Assembly: GCF_010730955.1 (NCBI RefSeq)
Contig: NZ_AP022577.1
Coordinates: 5,270,001 to 5,334,000 of the forward strand
Length of the DNA stretch: 64,000 nucleotides
Reading direction: 5' to 3'
Source of the DNA: Mycolicibacterium aubagnense
GTDB lineage: Bacteria; Actinomycetota; Actinomycetes; Mycobacteriales; Mycobacteriaceae
The notes under the pieces were generated by a model. It made no database searches. It saw nothing but the letters and a program-made list of their open reading frames with translations, and was not told where the DNA came from. The position numbers and the translations under genes are program-made. Shown one piece after another: positions 1-8,648 of this stretch (the stretch's first letter is position 1; every line of letters starts with the position of its first letter).

Positions 1-629
1 CCGAGCACCGCGAAGCCAACGACCGGCTGGCGGCGCTGAGCATCGCCGTCGAAGATCTGGACGCGCAGGTGGCCAAGTTCGAGTCCGAGATCGACGCGGT
101 TCGCCAGCGCGAGACCCGTGACCAGAAGCTGATGGACAGCGGTTCGGTCGGTGCCAAGCAGGTGGCCGAGCTGCAACACGAGCTGGAGACACTGCAGCGC
201 CGGCAGGCCGCGCTCGAGGAGCAGCAGCTGGAGATCATGGAGCGCCGCGAAGAACTTCAGGCCGAGCAGGCCGAGGAGCTCGCGCTGATCGACGCGCTGC
301 AGGGTGATCTGACCTCGGCGCAGGTGGAGCGCGACAACGCACTCGTGTCCATCGACGAGTCCCGCAAGGTGGCGGCCGACCGCCGCGTGGCGCTGTTGGG
401 CTCGGTGGCCCCGGAGCTCGCCGAGATGTACGAGAAGCAGCGCAAGCAGGGCGGCGCCGGCGCCGGGTTGCTGCAGGGCAGCCGGTGCGGAGCCTGCCGC
501 ATCGACCTGGATCGCGGTGAGCTGTCCCGGATTTCCGCGGCCGCTCCCGACGACGTGCTGCGTTGTCCCGAGTGTGGGGTGATTCTGGTGCGGGTCAAGG
601 ACTTCCGCGCCGGGACCGGAGATCTGTGA
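1..629 (+). CDS. Zinc-ribbon coiled-coil protein (Rv2229c type), 5' end outside the window
   Basis: The reading frame is already open at base 3, so the N-terminus lies off the window; about 208 residues are visible. Most of the visible part is charged, heptad-like coiled coil rich in Glu, Gln, Arg and Leu. The C-terminus holds two CxxC pairs (CGAC and CPEC, about 28 residues apart), a C4 zinc ribbon. Proteins of this family are thought to bind nucleic acid or act as scaffolds; the exact role is not established. The gene ends 10 bases before the RNase H/CobC gene on the same strand, the arrangement of Rv2229c-Rv2228c in M. tuberculosis. The GTG at 69 is internal and not the true start. Confidence 0.9.
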   Translation, partial: EHREANDRLAALSIAVEDLDAQVAKFESEIDAVRQRETRDQKLMDSGSVGAKQVAELQHELETLQRRQAALEEQQLEIMERREELQAEQAEELALIDALQGDLTSAQVERDNALVSIDESRKVAADRRVALLGSVAPELAEMYEKQRKQGGAGAGLLQGSRCGACRIDLDRGELSRISAAAPDDVLRCPECGVILVRVKDFRAGTGDL

Positions 630-639
630 GCGCGGGTCT

Positions 640-1731
640 GTGAAAGTTCTGGTCGAAGCCGACGGCGGATCGCGCGGCAATCCGGGGCCCGCCGGCTATG
701 GCGCTGTGGTGTTTTCGGCCGACCGGTCCGAGGTGCTGGCCGAGAGCAGCGCCTCCATCGGAGTGGCGACCAACAACATCGCCGAGTACCGCGGCCTGAT
801 CGCGGGTCTGGAAGCCGCGGCGGAGTTGGGGGCCGATGACGTTGCGGTGTCCATGGATTCGAAGCTGGTGGTCGAGCAGATGTCCGGCCGCTGGCGGGTC
901 AAGCATCCGGACCTGATCGTGTTGAACCGGGAGGCGGTGGCGTTGGCCCGGCGGTTCGGGCGGGTGAGCTACACGTGGATTCCGCGAGCGCAGAATTCAC
1001 ATGCCGACCGGCTGGCCAACGAGGCCATGGATGCGGCCGCGGGGCCGCCGGCGACATCGGGTCCCGAACCGAAAGCCGCTGCGGCACAACCGTCGCCACC
1101 GGGCTGGACCGGTGCCGTTGGCGCGCCGACGCGGTTCCTGCTGCTCCGGCACGGGCAGACCGAACTGTCGGTGCATCGCCGGTACTCGGGCCGGGGAAAC
1201 CCTCCGCTGACCGACGTGGGTCGTGAGCAGGCCGCATCGGCCGCCGCGTATATCGCTGGTATCGAAGGAGTCTCAGCGGTGATCAGCTCACCGCTGCAGC
1301 GGGCGCTGGACACCGCGAAGGCGGCCGCGGATGTGCTCGGCCTTGACGTCACCGTGGACGAGGACCTGATCGAGACCGACTTCGGTGCCTGGGAAGGCCT
1401 GACATTCGGCGAGGCGGCGAAACGGGATCCAGAGTTGCACGGCCGCTGGCTGGGGGACACCAGCGTGGCTCCGCCTGGAGGTGAGAGCTTCGACGCGGTG
1501 ACCCACCGGATTCGGCGGGCCCGCAACCGAATCATCGCCGAGCACGGCGCGACGACGGTACTCGTGGTCTCGCATGTCACTCCGATCAAGACAATCCTGC
1601 GGCAGGCGCTCGATGCCGGCCCGGGGATTCTGTACCGGCTGCACCTGGACCTGGCGTCGCTGAGCATCGCCGAATTCTTCGGCGACGGTGGTTCCGCGGT
1701 GCGGTTGGTGAATCAGACCGCCTATCTGTAG
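640..1731 (+). CDS. Bifunctional RNase HI / acid phosphatase (CobC-like)
   Basis: A 363-residue two-domain protein orthologous to Rv2228c. The N-terminal RNase HI domain (about 1-135) shows the carboxylates D8, E49, D73 and D123, in the contexts VEADGGSRG, NNIAEYRG, SMDSK and SHADRLANE; this domain cuts RNA in RNA-DNA hybrids. After a Pro/Ala linker, the C-terminal histidine phosphatase domain (about 165-363) shows the phospho-acceptor RHG motif (R170-H171), an SSPLQRA segment and a late VSHVTP histidine. That domain resembles alpha-ribazole phosphatase of cobalamin synthesis. The start is GTG. The gene probably forms an operon with the zinc-ribbon gene 10 bases upstream. Confidence 0.93.
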   Translation: MKVLVEADGGSRGNPGPAGYGAVVFSADRSEVLAESSASIGVATNNIAEYRGLIAGLEAAAELGADDVAVSMDSKLVVEQMSGRWRVKHPDLIVLNREAVALARRFGRVSYTWIPRAQNSHADRLANEAMDAAAGPPATSGPEPKAAAAQPSPPGWTGAVGAPTRFLLLRHGQTELSVHRRYSGRGNPPLTDVGREQAASAAAYIAGIEGVSAVISSPLQRALDTAKAAADVLGLDVTVDEDLIETDFGAWEGLTFGEAAKRDPELHGRWLGDTSVAPPGGESFDAVTHRIRRARNRIIAEHGATTVLVVSHVTPIKTILRQALDAGPGILYRLHLDLASLSIAEFFGDGGSAVRLVNQTAYL

Positions 1732-1737
1732 GCGGTC
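1716..1737 (+). terminator. Hairpin across the RNase H/CobC stop codon
   Basis: A perfect 9-bp inverted repeat (GACCGCCTA / TAGGCGGTC) with a 4-base loop. The TAG stop codon lies in the right arm. No U-tract follows directly, as is common for mycobacterial terminators. It marks the 3' end of the conserved gene pair before the inserted mce region. Confidence 0.5.
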
Positions 1738-2025
1738 GCCCAAGCCCGGCCGTGGCCGAAAGCAGGTAGCGGAACGCGGTTTGCTGACGCACAGGTTTGT
1801 CGGGTCAGGACAGAGCCGGGCGGGCAGTTCGCTTTTTTTCGTCGGTTGCGGACATAGTTCGCGAGCTGTCGCCCGCGCAGAATCTGCGTAGCAACATTCC
1901 GAACGGTTGTTGAACGCGCATGGATCGCAGCTGGGCAGAGCTGCCGGCGCCGCCGACCCGTTGGCCATGCATGCCATGGAACATGTTGACATCGGTCATG
2001 ATTCGACGTCGAGGCAGGGGAGTGA

Positions 2026-3087
2026 ATGGTCACGGTCACCGCCGGGCGCGCCGAGGTTGCCGCAGACGCTGATCATCATGTGCACCCGTCAGGCCGCAAT
2101 CATCGTGGTTCGGGGGTGCACCACCAGCTGGACCGACAGTTGGATTGCCTGCGGCGGCGCCTCGAACGGCAGCGCGCCGCCGGCGGCGCGACCGAGGATC
2201 TGTTGGCTGGGGTACAACGGCTCCGGCGGGAGCTGAATGGTAGCGAGGTTGGTCGGGGCGTCACGCGGGTGAACGCCCTCCGTCACGCCGTCGATTCCCT
2301 GCGTGGCACGTCGTCGCGGGAGACCATCAGGAGCGCGATGGCGTTGTTGTGCCGGGACTTCGGATTCACTCGGGTGATGGTCTCGACGGTCCGCGAGCAC
2401 GACTGGCTGCCGCGGCATCTGCATGGCCGTGCCGCGACATCGGGTTCCTTCCAGGGCTTCCCGATCGGTGTGCCCGTCCGGTTCGAGGATTCCCAGGCCG
2501 AAGCCGCCCTGATCCATGGCCGACACGGAGTCGTCGTGTCCCGCCCGACCGCGTCGGCACGTCGCGATTACCTCGCGGCGCCGATCACCGTGGGCGGCAA
2601 CGTGATCGGGATGCTGCATGTCGACTTCCCGGATGCCCCCGACACCACCGTCATGGCTCAGTTCGATCTGCTCGAAGCGTTCGCGGAATGTTTGGCAGTG
2701 CTCTACGAGCGGGCCGTTCTCGAAGAGAAGGTGTCGCGGCAGCGCGTCGAGGTCGACAAGCTCTGTGCCACAATGGATCAACTCATGACGCGACCGCTGC
2801 TGGACGGTGCGACGTCGTCAGGTGCGGGTGTCCCGGACGCTGTGGGCGCGCCGGCGAGCGATGGCGCCGCGGCGCCTGAGCTCACTGCGCGCGAGCGGGA
2901 GGTCATGTCCTACGTGGCGACTGGTGCCACCAACCGGGACATCGCGCGGTGCCTGCTGATCTCCGAGGGCACCGTGAAGTCGCACCTCAAACGCATCGCC
3001 GAGAAGTTCAACACCACCAACCGGGCGGCCGCCCTCGCGACGTACCTGGCGATGGACGCCGGCGTGGGGAGCGGACGACCACGATGA
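2026..3087 (+). CDS. GAF/LuxR-type transcriptional regulator, first of a coupled pair
   Basis: A 353-residue regulator. Residues 284-345 form a LuxR-type helix-turn-helix (PELTAREREVMSYV, then SEGTVKSHLKRI). The middle (about 100-230) looks like a GAF-type sensor domain, and the N-terminal part is charged and probably helical. No receiver domain or Walker motif is visible, so it is probably a ligand- or partner-controlled regulator and not a two-component one. ATG 2026 is preceded by a purine-rich AGGGGAG site. The stop overlaps the start of the second regulator (ATGA). Position just upstream of the mce genes suggests it controls them; this is inference. Confidence 0.82.
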   Translation: MVTVTAGRAEVAADADHHVHPSGRNHRGSGVHHQLDRQLDCLRRRLERQRAAGGATEDLLAGVQRLRRELNGSEVGRGVTRVNALRHAVDSLRGTSSRETIRSAMALLCRDFGFTRVMVSTVREHDWLPRHLHGRAATSGSFQGFPIGVPVRFEDSQAEAALIHGRHGVVVSRPTASARRDYLAAPITVGGNVIGMLHVDFPDAPDTTVMAQFDLLEAFAECLAVLYERAVLEEKVSRQRVEVDKLCATMDQLMTRPLLDGATSSGAGVPDAVGAPASDGAAAPELTAREREVMSYVATGATNRDIARCLLISEGTVKSHLKRIAEKFNTTNRAAALATYLAMDAGVGSGRPR

Positions 3088-4154
3088 CGCGCCGTGCGAT
3101 GGTGACCAGACTCAACCAGATCGACGGACACCTGCGCAGCGTGCTCAACCTGCCGAAGATCAACAAGGCGACCAACCTCGAGCAGGCCATCGCGAACTCG
3201 GCGACAACGACCGAGGAGGTCCTCTTCGGTGATGACGGCGAAGGAATCACCCTCATGCCGGCCGTCGCGCAGCGCCTGTTGATGGCGTCGTTGCAAGCGC
3301 AGGTCGAGGCGCGCCTGATCAGCGGTGACGACTCCGGTGCGACGGCGAGGTCGGTGATCGACAGTATCCGGCGGTTGAAAGCGGCACCGTCGGTGCAAGC
3401 GCTCGAGCGTCAGGTATGCACCGAGCTGTGCCACACCATCGGGTTCAGCAGCGCGGTGCTCTCGTCGATAGCACCCGACAAGTTCATTCCCGTGGCATCG
3501 CACGACACGCGTGGCACGGGAAAACCCTTGCCGCGCAGCGGCTGTACCGCCGAACAGGAATGTGTCCGGTTCCGGCGGATGGTCCACGCCGGCCGCGGCG
3601 ACGTGCCGGCCACCGACGGCTTCTGCGAAGCTCTGGGTGCCGCGGAGTATCTGGTCGCGCCCATCGTCGTGGAAGCCAAGGTCGTGGCGCTGGTTCACAT
3701 GTCGCGCGCCCGGGGCGCCACCGCCGACGGGGACGTCGACACGCTCGGGCTGCTGCTGTCGGTGTACTCGGTCGTCTACGAGCGACTGCTGAATTCCGGG
3801 CGGGTGGAACAGCTTCGGATATCGATCGTCGGAGCCGCCGCCCGGCTGGCCGAGGAAGCCGATCGGATTGCCGGAACGGTCGTGAGCCTGGACGCCGACG
3901 ACGACGGCGCCTTCGCGACGGATGCGGCGGTCGATGCGTTCACGGTGGCCTTGTCCAACCGCGAGCGGGACGTGTTCGCCAGGATGGTGCGCGGTGACTC
4001 CAATGCGGAGATCGCCCACGAGCTCGTCGTCTCGGTGGAAACGGTCAAGACGCACGTGAAGCGAATCCTGCGCAAGATCGGCGCCGCCAATCGGCTGGAG
4101 GCCATCACGCTCTACATGGATGCGCATTCCGGATTTGGCGAGCAGGCGCAGTAG
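3084..4154 (+). CDS. GAF/LuxR-type transcriptional regulator, second of the pair
   Basis: A 356-residue protein with the same layout as its upstream neighbour: a GAF-like middle region and a C-terminal LuxR helix-turn-helix (about 288-347, SNRERDVFARM and SVETVKTHVKRILRKIG). I start it at ATG 3084, whose last two bases begin the stop codon of the upstream gene; this 4-base overlap implies translational coupling and probably co-regulation or heteromer formation. An in-frame start at 2949 would overlap the first gene by more than 130 bases and is unlikely. The pair probably arose by duplication. The effector is unknown. Confidence 0.82.
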   Translation: MTRRAMVTRLNQIDGHLRSVLNLPKINKATNLEQAIANSATTTEEVLFGDDGEGITLMPAVAQRLLMASLQAQVEARLISGDDSGATARSVIDSIRRLKAAPSVQALERQVCTELCHTIGFSSAVLSSIAPDKFIPVASHDTRGTGKPLPRSGCTAEQECVRFRRMVHAGRGDVPATDGFCEALGAAEYLVAPIVVEAKVVALVHMSRARGATADGDVDTLGLLLSVYSVVYERLLNSGRVEQLRISIVGAAARLAEEADRIAGTVVSLDADDDGAFATDAAVDAFTVALSNRERDVFARMVRGDSNAEIAHELVVSVETVKTHVKRILRKIGAANRLEAITLYMDAHSGFGEQAQ

Positions 4155-4399
4155 TCGTCCGCTCATTTCTGTATCCGCAGTTTTCTCCGACGCCACCAAT
4201 TCATTGCCGCTGCGGTGAATTACGTCGTGTTCGAAATGGTTTATCAGAACACGGATCCAGCAATTTTCTGAGTGCGATTGTTCATGCGATCCTGCGGAAT
4301 TCCGGTTCCGCACGTCGAGGTGTCGGCTGGAACACATTTGTCCCCCCGATGGGGGGTACGTCACAGACATAGATCCCTCCATCCGGAGGTGTTCGGTAG
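4155..4399 (+). promoter_or_regulatory. Leader and probable promoter region of the mce operon
   Basis: A 245-base gap between the second LuxR regulator and yrbEA, visibly richer in A and T than its surroundings. It holds an imperfect inverted repeat AATTCA...TGAATT (4198-4221), which could be the 3' end structure of the regulator transcript, and the C6-GAT-G6 palindrome listed separately. A GGAGGT ribosome site at 4385-4390 sits 9 bases before ATG 4400. I could not pick one convincing -10/-35 pair. Confidence 0.5.
4342..4356. promoter_or_regulatory. C6-GAT-G6 palindrome, candidate operator
   Basis: Six C, then GAT, then six G, starting 58 bases before the yrbEA start codon. As DNA it is a perfect 6-bp inverted repeat with a 3-base centre. 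It could be a binding site for the adjacent LuxR-type regulators or a short hairpin in the leader. No T-run follows, which argues against a classical terminator. The function is inferred from position only. Confidence 0.4.
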
Positions 4400-5275
4400 A
4401 TGACCAGCATTGATAGCGTCTCCACTCATGTTGGCCGCAGCGATCGCATATCGACCATATGTAGCGGATTTGGCGCAAGGGCTGGAAAGTGCGGGCGGCA
4501 AATGGTAGCGATTGCGCGGACCGCGGCTAAGCCGGTCACCTCATTGGGCGGATTCTTCGCCATGACGTTCGACACTTTCGTGCAAATGTTCCAGCCGCCG
4601 TTCGCATGGCATGAATACGTCACGCAGACATGGTTTGTCGCGCGTGTGTCGGTGCTGCCCGCATTGCTGCTCACGATGCCGTTCGCGGTGCTGCTGACAT
4701 TCACCTTCAACATTCTGCTGACCGAATTCGGCGCGGCCGACTTCTCCGGCACCGGCGCCGCTATCGGTACGGTGAATCAGATCGGCCCGATCGTCACGGT
4801 TCTTGTGGTGTCGGGCGCGGGCGCGACGGCGATGTGCGCCGACCTCGGGGCCCGGACCATCCGCGAAGAACTCGACGCGCTGCGCGTGATGGGTATCAAC
4901 CCCATCCGGTCCCTGGTGGTGCCGCGCGTGCTGGCCGCCACCACCGTGGCCCTGGCCCTGTCCGCCACGGTGATCCTCGTCGGCCTGACGGGCGCGTTCC
5001 TCTTCTGCACCACGGTTCAGCACGTCTCGCCAGGCGCGTTCGTCGGCGGCCTGAACCTCCTGACCGGACCAGGGGACATCATCGTCGCGCTCATCAAGGC
5101 GACGCTGTTCGGCATGGCAGCCGGCCTGATTGCTTGTTACAAGGGCACTTCCGTGCGCGGCGGTCCCGCGGGCGTCGGCAACGCGGTCAACGAGACGGTC
5201 GTGTTCACCTTCATGGTGCTGTTCGCCATCAACGTCATCGTGACAGCTGTCGCGATCCAGTACACGGTGTCGTGA
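4400..5275 (+). CDS. YrbE-family ABC permease (MlaE-like), mce locus A-type
   Basis: A 291-residue MlaE/YrbE permease, the inner-membrane channel component of an Mce lipid importer. Several hydrophobic segments are visible, with the family's conserved EELDALRVMGI stretch and a C-terminal GGPAGVGNAVN motif. ATG 4400 is supported by GGAGGT 9 bases upstream; the resulting N-terminus is about 50 residues longer than in typical YrbE proteins, and ATG 4502 is a shorter alternative. It pairs with the next gene; YrbEA and YrbEB usually form the permease dimer, energised by a shared ATPase (MceG) encoded elsewhere. Confidence 0.92.
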   Translation: MTSIDSVSTHVGRSDRISTICSGFGARAGKCGRQMVAIARTAAKPVTSLGGFFAMTFDTFVQMFQPPFAWHEYVTQTWFVARVSVLPALLLTMPFAVLLTFTFNILLTEFGAADFSGTGAAIGTVNQIGPIVTVLVVSGAGATAMCADLGARTIREELDALRVMGINPIRSLVVPRVLAATTVALALSATVILVGLTGAFLFCTTVQHVSPGAFVGGLNLLTGPGDIIVALIKATLFGMAAGLIACYKGTSVRGGPAGVGNAVNETVVFTFMVLFAINVIVTAVAIQYTVS

Positions 5276-5282
5276 GGAAGAG

Positions 5283-6137
5283 ATGACTGTCGACGTTCCG
5301 AGCCGCAGGTTCCCGCGGTTCGACAGACTCACCAAGAGTTCGATCGCCCGCTGGAACCGCGTCGGCGAACAGGGCGCCTTCTATTCACACACCATCGGGT
5401 CAATTCCCGATGCGGTGGTCAACTACCGCGCGGAACTGCTTCGGCTCATCGCCGCAACGGGTTTGGGCACCGGCGCGCTCGTCGTCGTCGGCGGCACCGT
5501 CGCGATCGTCGGTTTCTTGACGATGACCACCGGTGCCCTGGTGGCGATTCAGGGCTACAACCAGTTCTCGTCCGTCGGCTTCGAGGCCCTCACCGGTTTC
5601 GCCTCGGCGTTCCTCAATGTCCGGATGATCGTGCCGGCGACCACCGCGGTGGCGCTGTCGGCCACCATCGGCGCCGGTGCCACCGCGCAGATCGGCGCCA
5701 TGCGCATCAACGAGGAGATCGATGCGCTCGAGGTCATCGGCATTCGCAGCGTCACCTACCTCGCCTCCACGCGCGTGCTGGCCGCCGTGGTGGTGGTGAT
5801 CCCGCTGTACTGCGTCGCCGTGATGATGGCGTTCTTGGCCGCACGCATGGGCACCACCACCGTCTACGGGCAGGGCGCCGGCGTGTATGACCATTACTTC
5901 AACACGTTCCTCAATCCGAATGACCTGATCTGGTCGTTCGTCCAGTGCGTCGCTATCACCATCGTGATCATGTTGGTGCACACCTACTTCGGATTCGCCG
6001 CAGCCGGCGGTCCGGCCGGGGTCGGCGAGGCAGTGGGCCGTGCGGTGCGCTTGTCCATGGTGATCGCGGCCGTCGAGATCGTGTTCATCTCACTGGCCAT
6101 CTATGGCCAGTCCGGCAACTTCAACATGGCGGGTTAG
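5283..6137 (+). CDS. YrbE-family ABC permease, mce locus B-type
   Basis: A 284-residue second MlaE/YrbE permease. It keeps the conserved INEEIDALEVIGIRS stretch and a late GGPAGVGEAVG motif, between hydrophobic segments that should cross the membrane. It starts at ATG 5283, seven bases after the upstream stop, with a GGAAGAG ribosome site overlapping that gap. It is the expected partner of the upstream YrbE, and the first Mce protein follows after only three bases, so all three are in one transcript. Confidence 0.93.
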   Translation: MTVDVPSRRFPRFDRLTKSSIARWNRVGEQGAFYSHTIGSIPDAVVNYRAELLRLIAATGLGTGALVVVGGTVAIVGFLTMTTGALVAIQGYNQFSSVGFEALTGFASAFLNVRMIVPATTAVALSATIGAGATAQIGAMRINEEIDALEVIGIRSVTYLASTRVLAAVVVVIPLYCVAVMMAFLAARMGTTTVYGQGAGVYDHYFNTFLNPNDLIWSFVQCVAITIVIMLVHTYFGFAAAGGPAGVGEAVGRAVRLSMVIAAVEIVFISLAIYGQSGNFNMAG

Positions 6138-6140
6138 TCG

Positions 6141-7583
6141 GTGGAAGCGCGCAAGGGCGATCGGAAGATCTCGAACTCATGGTGGGCACTGATCCTGATA
6201 ACTGCCGTCGTGCTGTTCATGGTGGTGACCACGGTCATCTTCACCGGTGCGGCCAAATCCTATGTACCCGTGACGGTTATGGCCGACCGCGCGGGCCTGG
6301 TGCTGGAGACCAATGCCAAGGTGAAGATGCGCGGCGTGCTGGTGGGCCGAGTCAGCCGGATCGACGTGAACAACTCCGGAGCGACCCTGCAACTCAAGCT
6401 CGATCCGGACCAGGTCAAGTACATCCCCGCCAATATCGGTGCGCAGGTCAGTGTCACGACGGCGTTCGGCGCCAAGTTCGTCGACCTGGTGTATCCGCAG
6501 ACGCCCAGTAGCGCCCGCGTGGCCGCCGGTACGGTGCTGCATTCGGCACACACCACGACCGAGATCGATACGGTCTTCGAGAACATCGTCAACCTGCTGG
6601 ACATGGTGGATCCCGCCAAGCTGAACTCGGTGCTCAGTGCCGTCGCCGAAGGGGTCCGCGGCCAGGGCGAGCGCATGGGCCAGGCCACAACGGATCTCAA
6701 TCAGGTGCTGACGGCGCTGAACTCGCGCTCGGACACGATTCGTGACGACTGGCGGTCGTTCAAGGCCTTCAGCGACACCTATGGTGCGGCCGCCGACAAC
6801 ATCGTGAAGATTCTCAACGCCGCCAGCACCACGAGCAGCACCGTCACGGGCAAGGCGAAGGCGCTCGACAGTCTGCTGATGAACGTCATCGGATTCTCCG
6901 AGGCGGGAACCGATCTGCTGGGGCCGAACGGGGACAACCTCGTCGACGCGATCAACGGGCTGGAACCCACGACGAGTCTGTTGCTGAAGTACAGCCCCGG
7001 ATACACGTGCTGGTTGGAAGGCACCAAGAAGTTCCTCGACACCGGCGCCTGGGGTGTGTTCGGCGGGGCCGACGGCCGCTCGCTGATCCTCGACGCGACG
7101 CTGCTGCCGGGAAAGAACCCGTACGTGTTCCCCGACAACCTGCCGATCGTCGCGGCAAAGGGCGGGCCGGGCGGCCAGCCAGGCTGTGGTTCGCTGCCGG
7201 ATGTCGCCAAGAATTTCCCTGTGCGGCAACTGATCACGAACACCGGATGGGGGACCGGGCTGGATATTCGGCCGAACCCGGGCATCGGCAGCCCCTGCTG
7301 GGGACAGTGGTTCCAGAGCACGCGCGCGGTGCCACAAGCGCCCAGCATCCGGCAGTGCCTGCCCGGCCCGGCGCCTGGCCCGATCCCGTACCCCGGGGCG
7401 CCGCCGTATGGCGCAGCGCTGTACGGACCCGGCGGGGTGCCGCTGTGGCCGGGTGTGCCGCCCGCGCCGCCGAATCCCGCTGACGCACAACCGCAATCGG
7501 CGCCGGCGCCCGTAGAGGCCCCGCCGCTGCCGGCTGAAGCCCCCGCGGCGCCCGCGTTGCCGGCAGAAGCCGGCGGGAACTGA
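6141..7583 (+). CDS. MceA-type protein (first Mce subunit)
   Basis: A 480-residue Mce protein starting at GTG 6141. One N-terminal hydrophobic helix (about 14-37) is followed by the MCE/MlaD domain (about 40-120, with the ring-forming AKVKMRGVLVGRVSRI segment), a long helical region, and a Cys-containing tail that ends in a Pro/Ala-rich stretch of about 100 residues. Mce proteins assemble as hexamers that carry lipids across the mycobacterial envelope. The tail is probably flexible or binds other envelope parts. The cargo of this locus cannot be read from sequence. Confidence 0.92.
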   Translation: MEARKGDRKISNSWWALILITAVVLFMVVTTVIFTGAAKSYVPVTVMADRAGLVLETNAKVKMRGVLVGRVSRIDVNNSGATLQLKLDPDQVKYIPANIGAQVSVTTAFGAKFVDLVYPQTPSSARVAAGTVLHSAHTTTEIDTVFENIVNLLDMVDPAKLNSVLSAVAEGVRGQGERMGQATTDLNQVLTALNSRSDTIRDDWRSFKAFSDTYGAAADNIVKILNAASTTSSTVTGKAKALDSLLMNVIGFSEAGTDLLGPNGDNLVDAINGLEPTTSLLLKYSPGYTCWLEGTKKFLDTGAWGVFGGADGRSLILDATLLPGKNPYVFPDNLPIVAAKGGPGGQPGCGSLPDVAKNFPVRQLITNTGWGTGLDIRPNPGIGSPCWGQWFQSTRAVPQAPSIRQCLPGPAPGPIPYPGAPPYGAALYGPGGVPLWPGVPPAPPNPADAQPQSAPAPVEAPPLPAEAPAAPALPAEAGGN

Positions 7584-7622
7584 CCGTGACGATCAACCAA
7601 CGACAGAGGCAGGAGGAACGCC

Positions 7623-8648
7623 ATGGATAACTTCAGAGGCACGCTGCTGCGCCTTGGCGTCTTCCTGTCGGTCTGTCTGCTCGGCACGGTCGCCCTTTGG
7701 GCGGTGTTCGCCGACTTACGGTTCGACGAGGGGCACACCTACTTCGCCCGCTTCGTCAACGTCTCGAACATGAAGAAGGACAGCCACGTTCGCATCGCGG
7801 GCGTGGAGGTCGGCCAGGTCAAGAACGTGTCGATCAACCGCGATTCGACGGTGACCGTCGAATTCACCGCGGACAGCTCGGTCGTCCTGACCGAGGGCAG
7901 CCGCGCGGTGATCCGGTACGACAACGTCGTCGGCGATCGCTTTCTGGCGCTGGAGGAAGGTGCCGGCGGTACCAAGAAGCTCAATCCGGGCGCCACCATC
8001 CCCGTCGACCGGACCGAGCCCGCGCTGGACCTCGACGCCGTCATCGGCGGTTTCCGTCCGTTGTTCTCGGCGCTCAGCCCCGACAAGATCAACGATCTGA
8101 GTGGGCAGTTGATCCAGGCCTTGCAGGGGCAGGGACCATCGATCGGGTCGTTCCTGGCACAGGCGGCAGTGGTCACCAACACCCTGGCCGACCGCGATCA
8201 GCTGATCGGGGAGGTCGTCACCAACCTCAACACCGTGCTCAGCACTTTCGGCGGCAAGAGCGACAAGCTCGACAAGGCAGTGGTCTCCCTGTCGGAGCTC
8301 GTTGACCGTCTGGCCCAACGCAAGACGGACATCTCACAGGCGGTGGCCTACACCGACGCGGCCGCCAACTCGATCGCCGGTCTGCTGACCGAGGCCCGGC
8401 CGCCGCTGGCCAAGACCGTCCACGAGGTGGACCGGACCGCGGGCCTGGTCCTGGCCGACCACGACTACTTCGACAACTTCCTCAACACCCTGCCCGACAA
8501 GTACCGAGCGCTGTCCCGACAGGGGATCTACGGCGACTTCTTCAGTTTCTACCTCTGCGACGCGGTGCTCAAGCTCAACGGTAAAGGGGGACAACCGGTT
8601 TACGTCAAGGTGGCCGGGCAGACCTCAGGACGGTGCACGCCGAGATGA
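7623..8648 (+). CDS. MceB-type protein
   Basis: A 341-residue Mce protein: N-terminal hydrophobic helix (about 8-28), MCE domain (about 38-115, SHVRIAGVEVGQVKNV), then a long helical part and a short C-terminus ending with two Cys residues (YLCDAVL and GRC). It lacks the Pro-rich tail of MceA. ATG 7623 has a strong AGGAGG site upstream; the 39-base gap after mceA is the longest in the mce operon. Its end overlaps mceC by ATGA. Confidence 0.92.
   Translation: MDNFRGTLLRLGVFLSVCLLGTVALWAVFADLRFDEGHTYFARFVNVSNMKKDSHVRIAGVEVGQVKNVSINRDSTVTVEFTADSSVVLTEGSRAVIRYDNVVGDRFLALEEGAGGTKKLNPGATIPVDRTEPALDLDAVIGGFRPLFSALSPDKINDLSGQLIQALQGQGPSIGSFLAQAAVVTNTLADRDQLIGEVVTNLNTVLSTFGGKSDKLDKAVVSLSELVDRLAQRKTDISQAVAYTDAAANSIAGLLTEARPPLAKTVHEVDRTAGLVLADHDYFDNFLNTLPDKYRALSRQGIYGDFFSFYLCDAVLKLNGKGGQPVYVKVAGQTSGRCTPR

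Noticed and set aside
1738..2025. Possible small gene between RNase H and the first LuxR gene
   Set aside because: No frame with a ribosome site and coding pattern was convincing; only a T-run near 1833 stands out.
4240..4262. KstR-like half-site (AGAACAC) upstream of yrbEA
   Set aside because: The second half (GTT) is missing, so it does not match the pattern.
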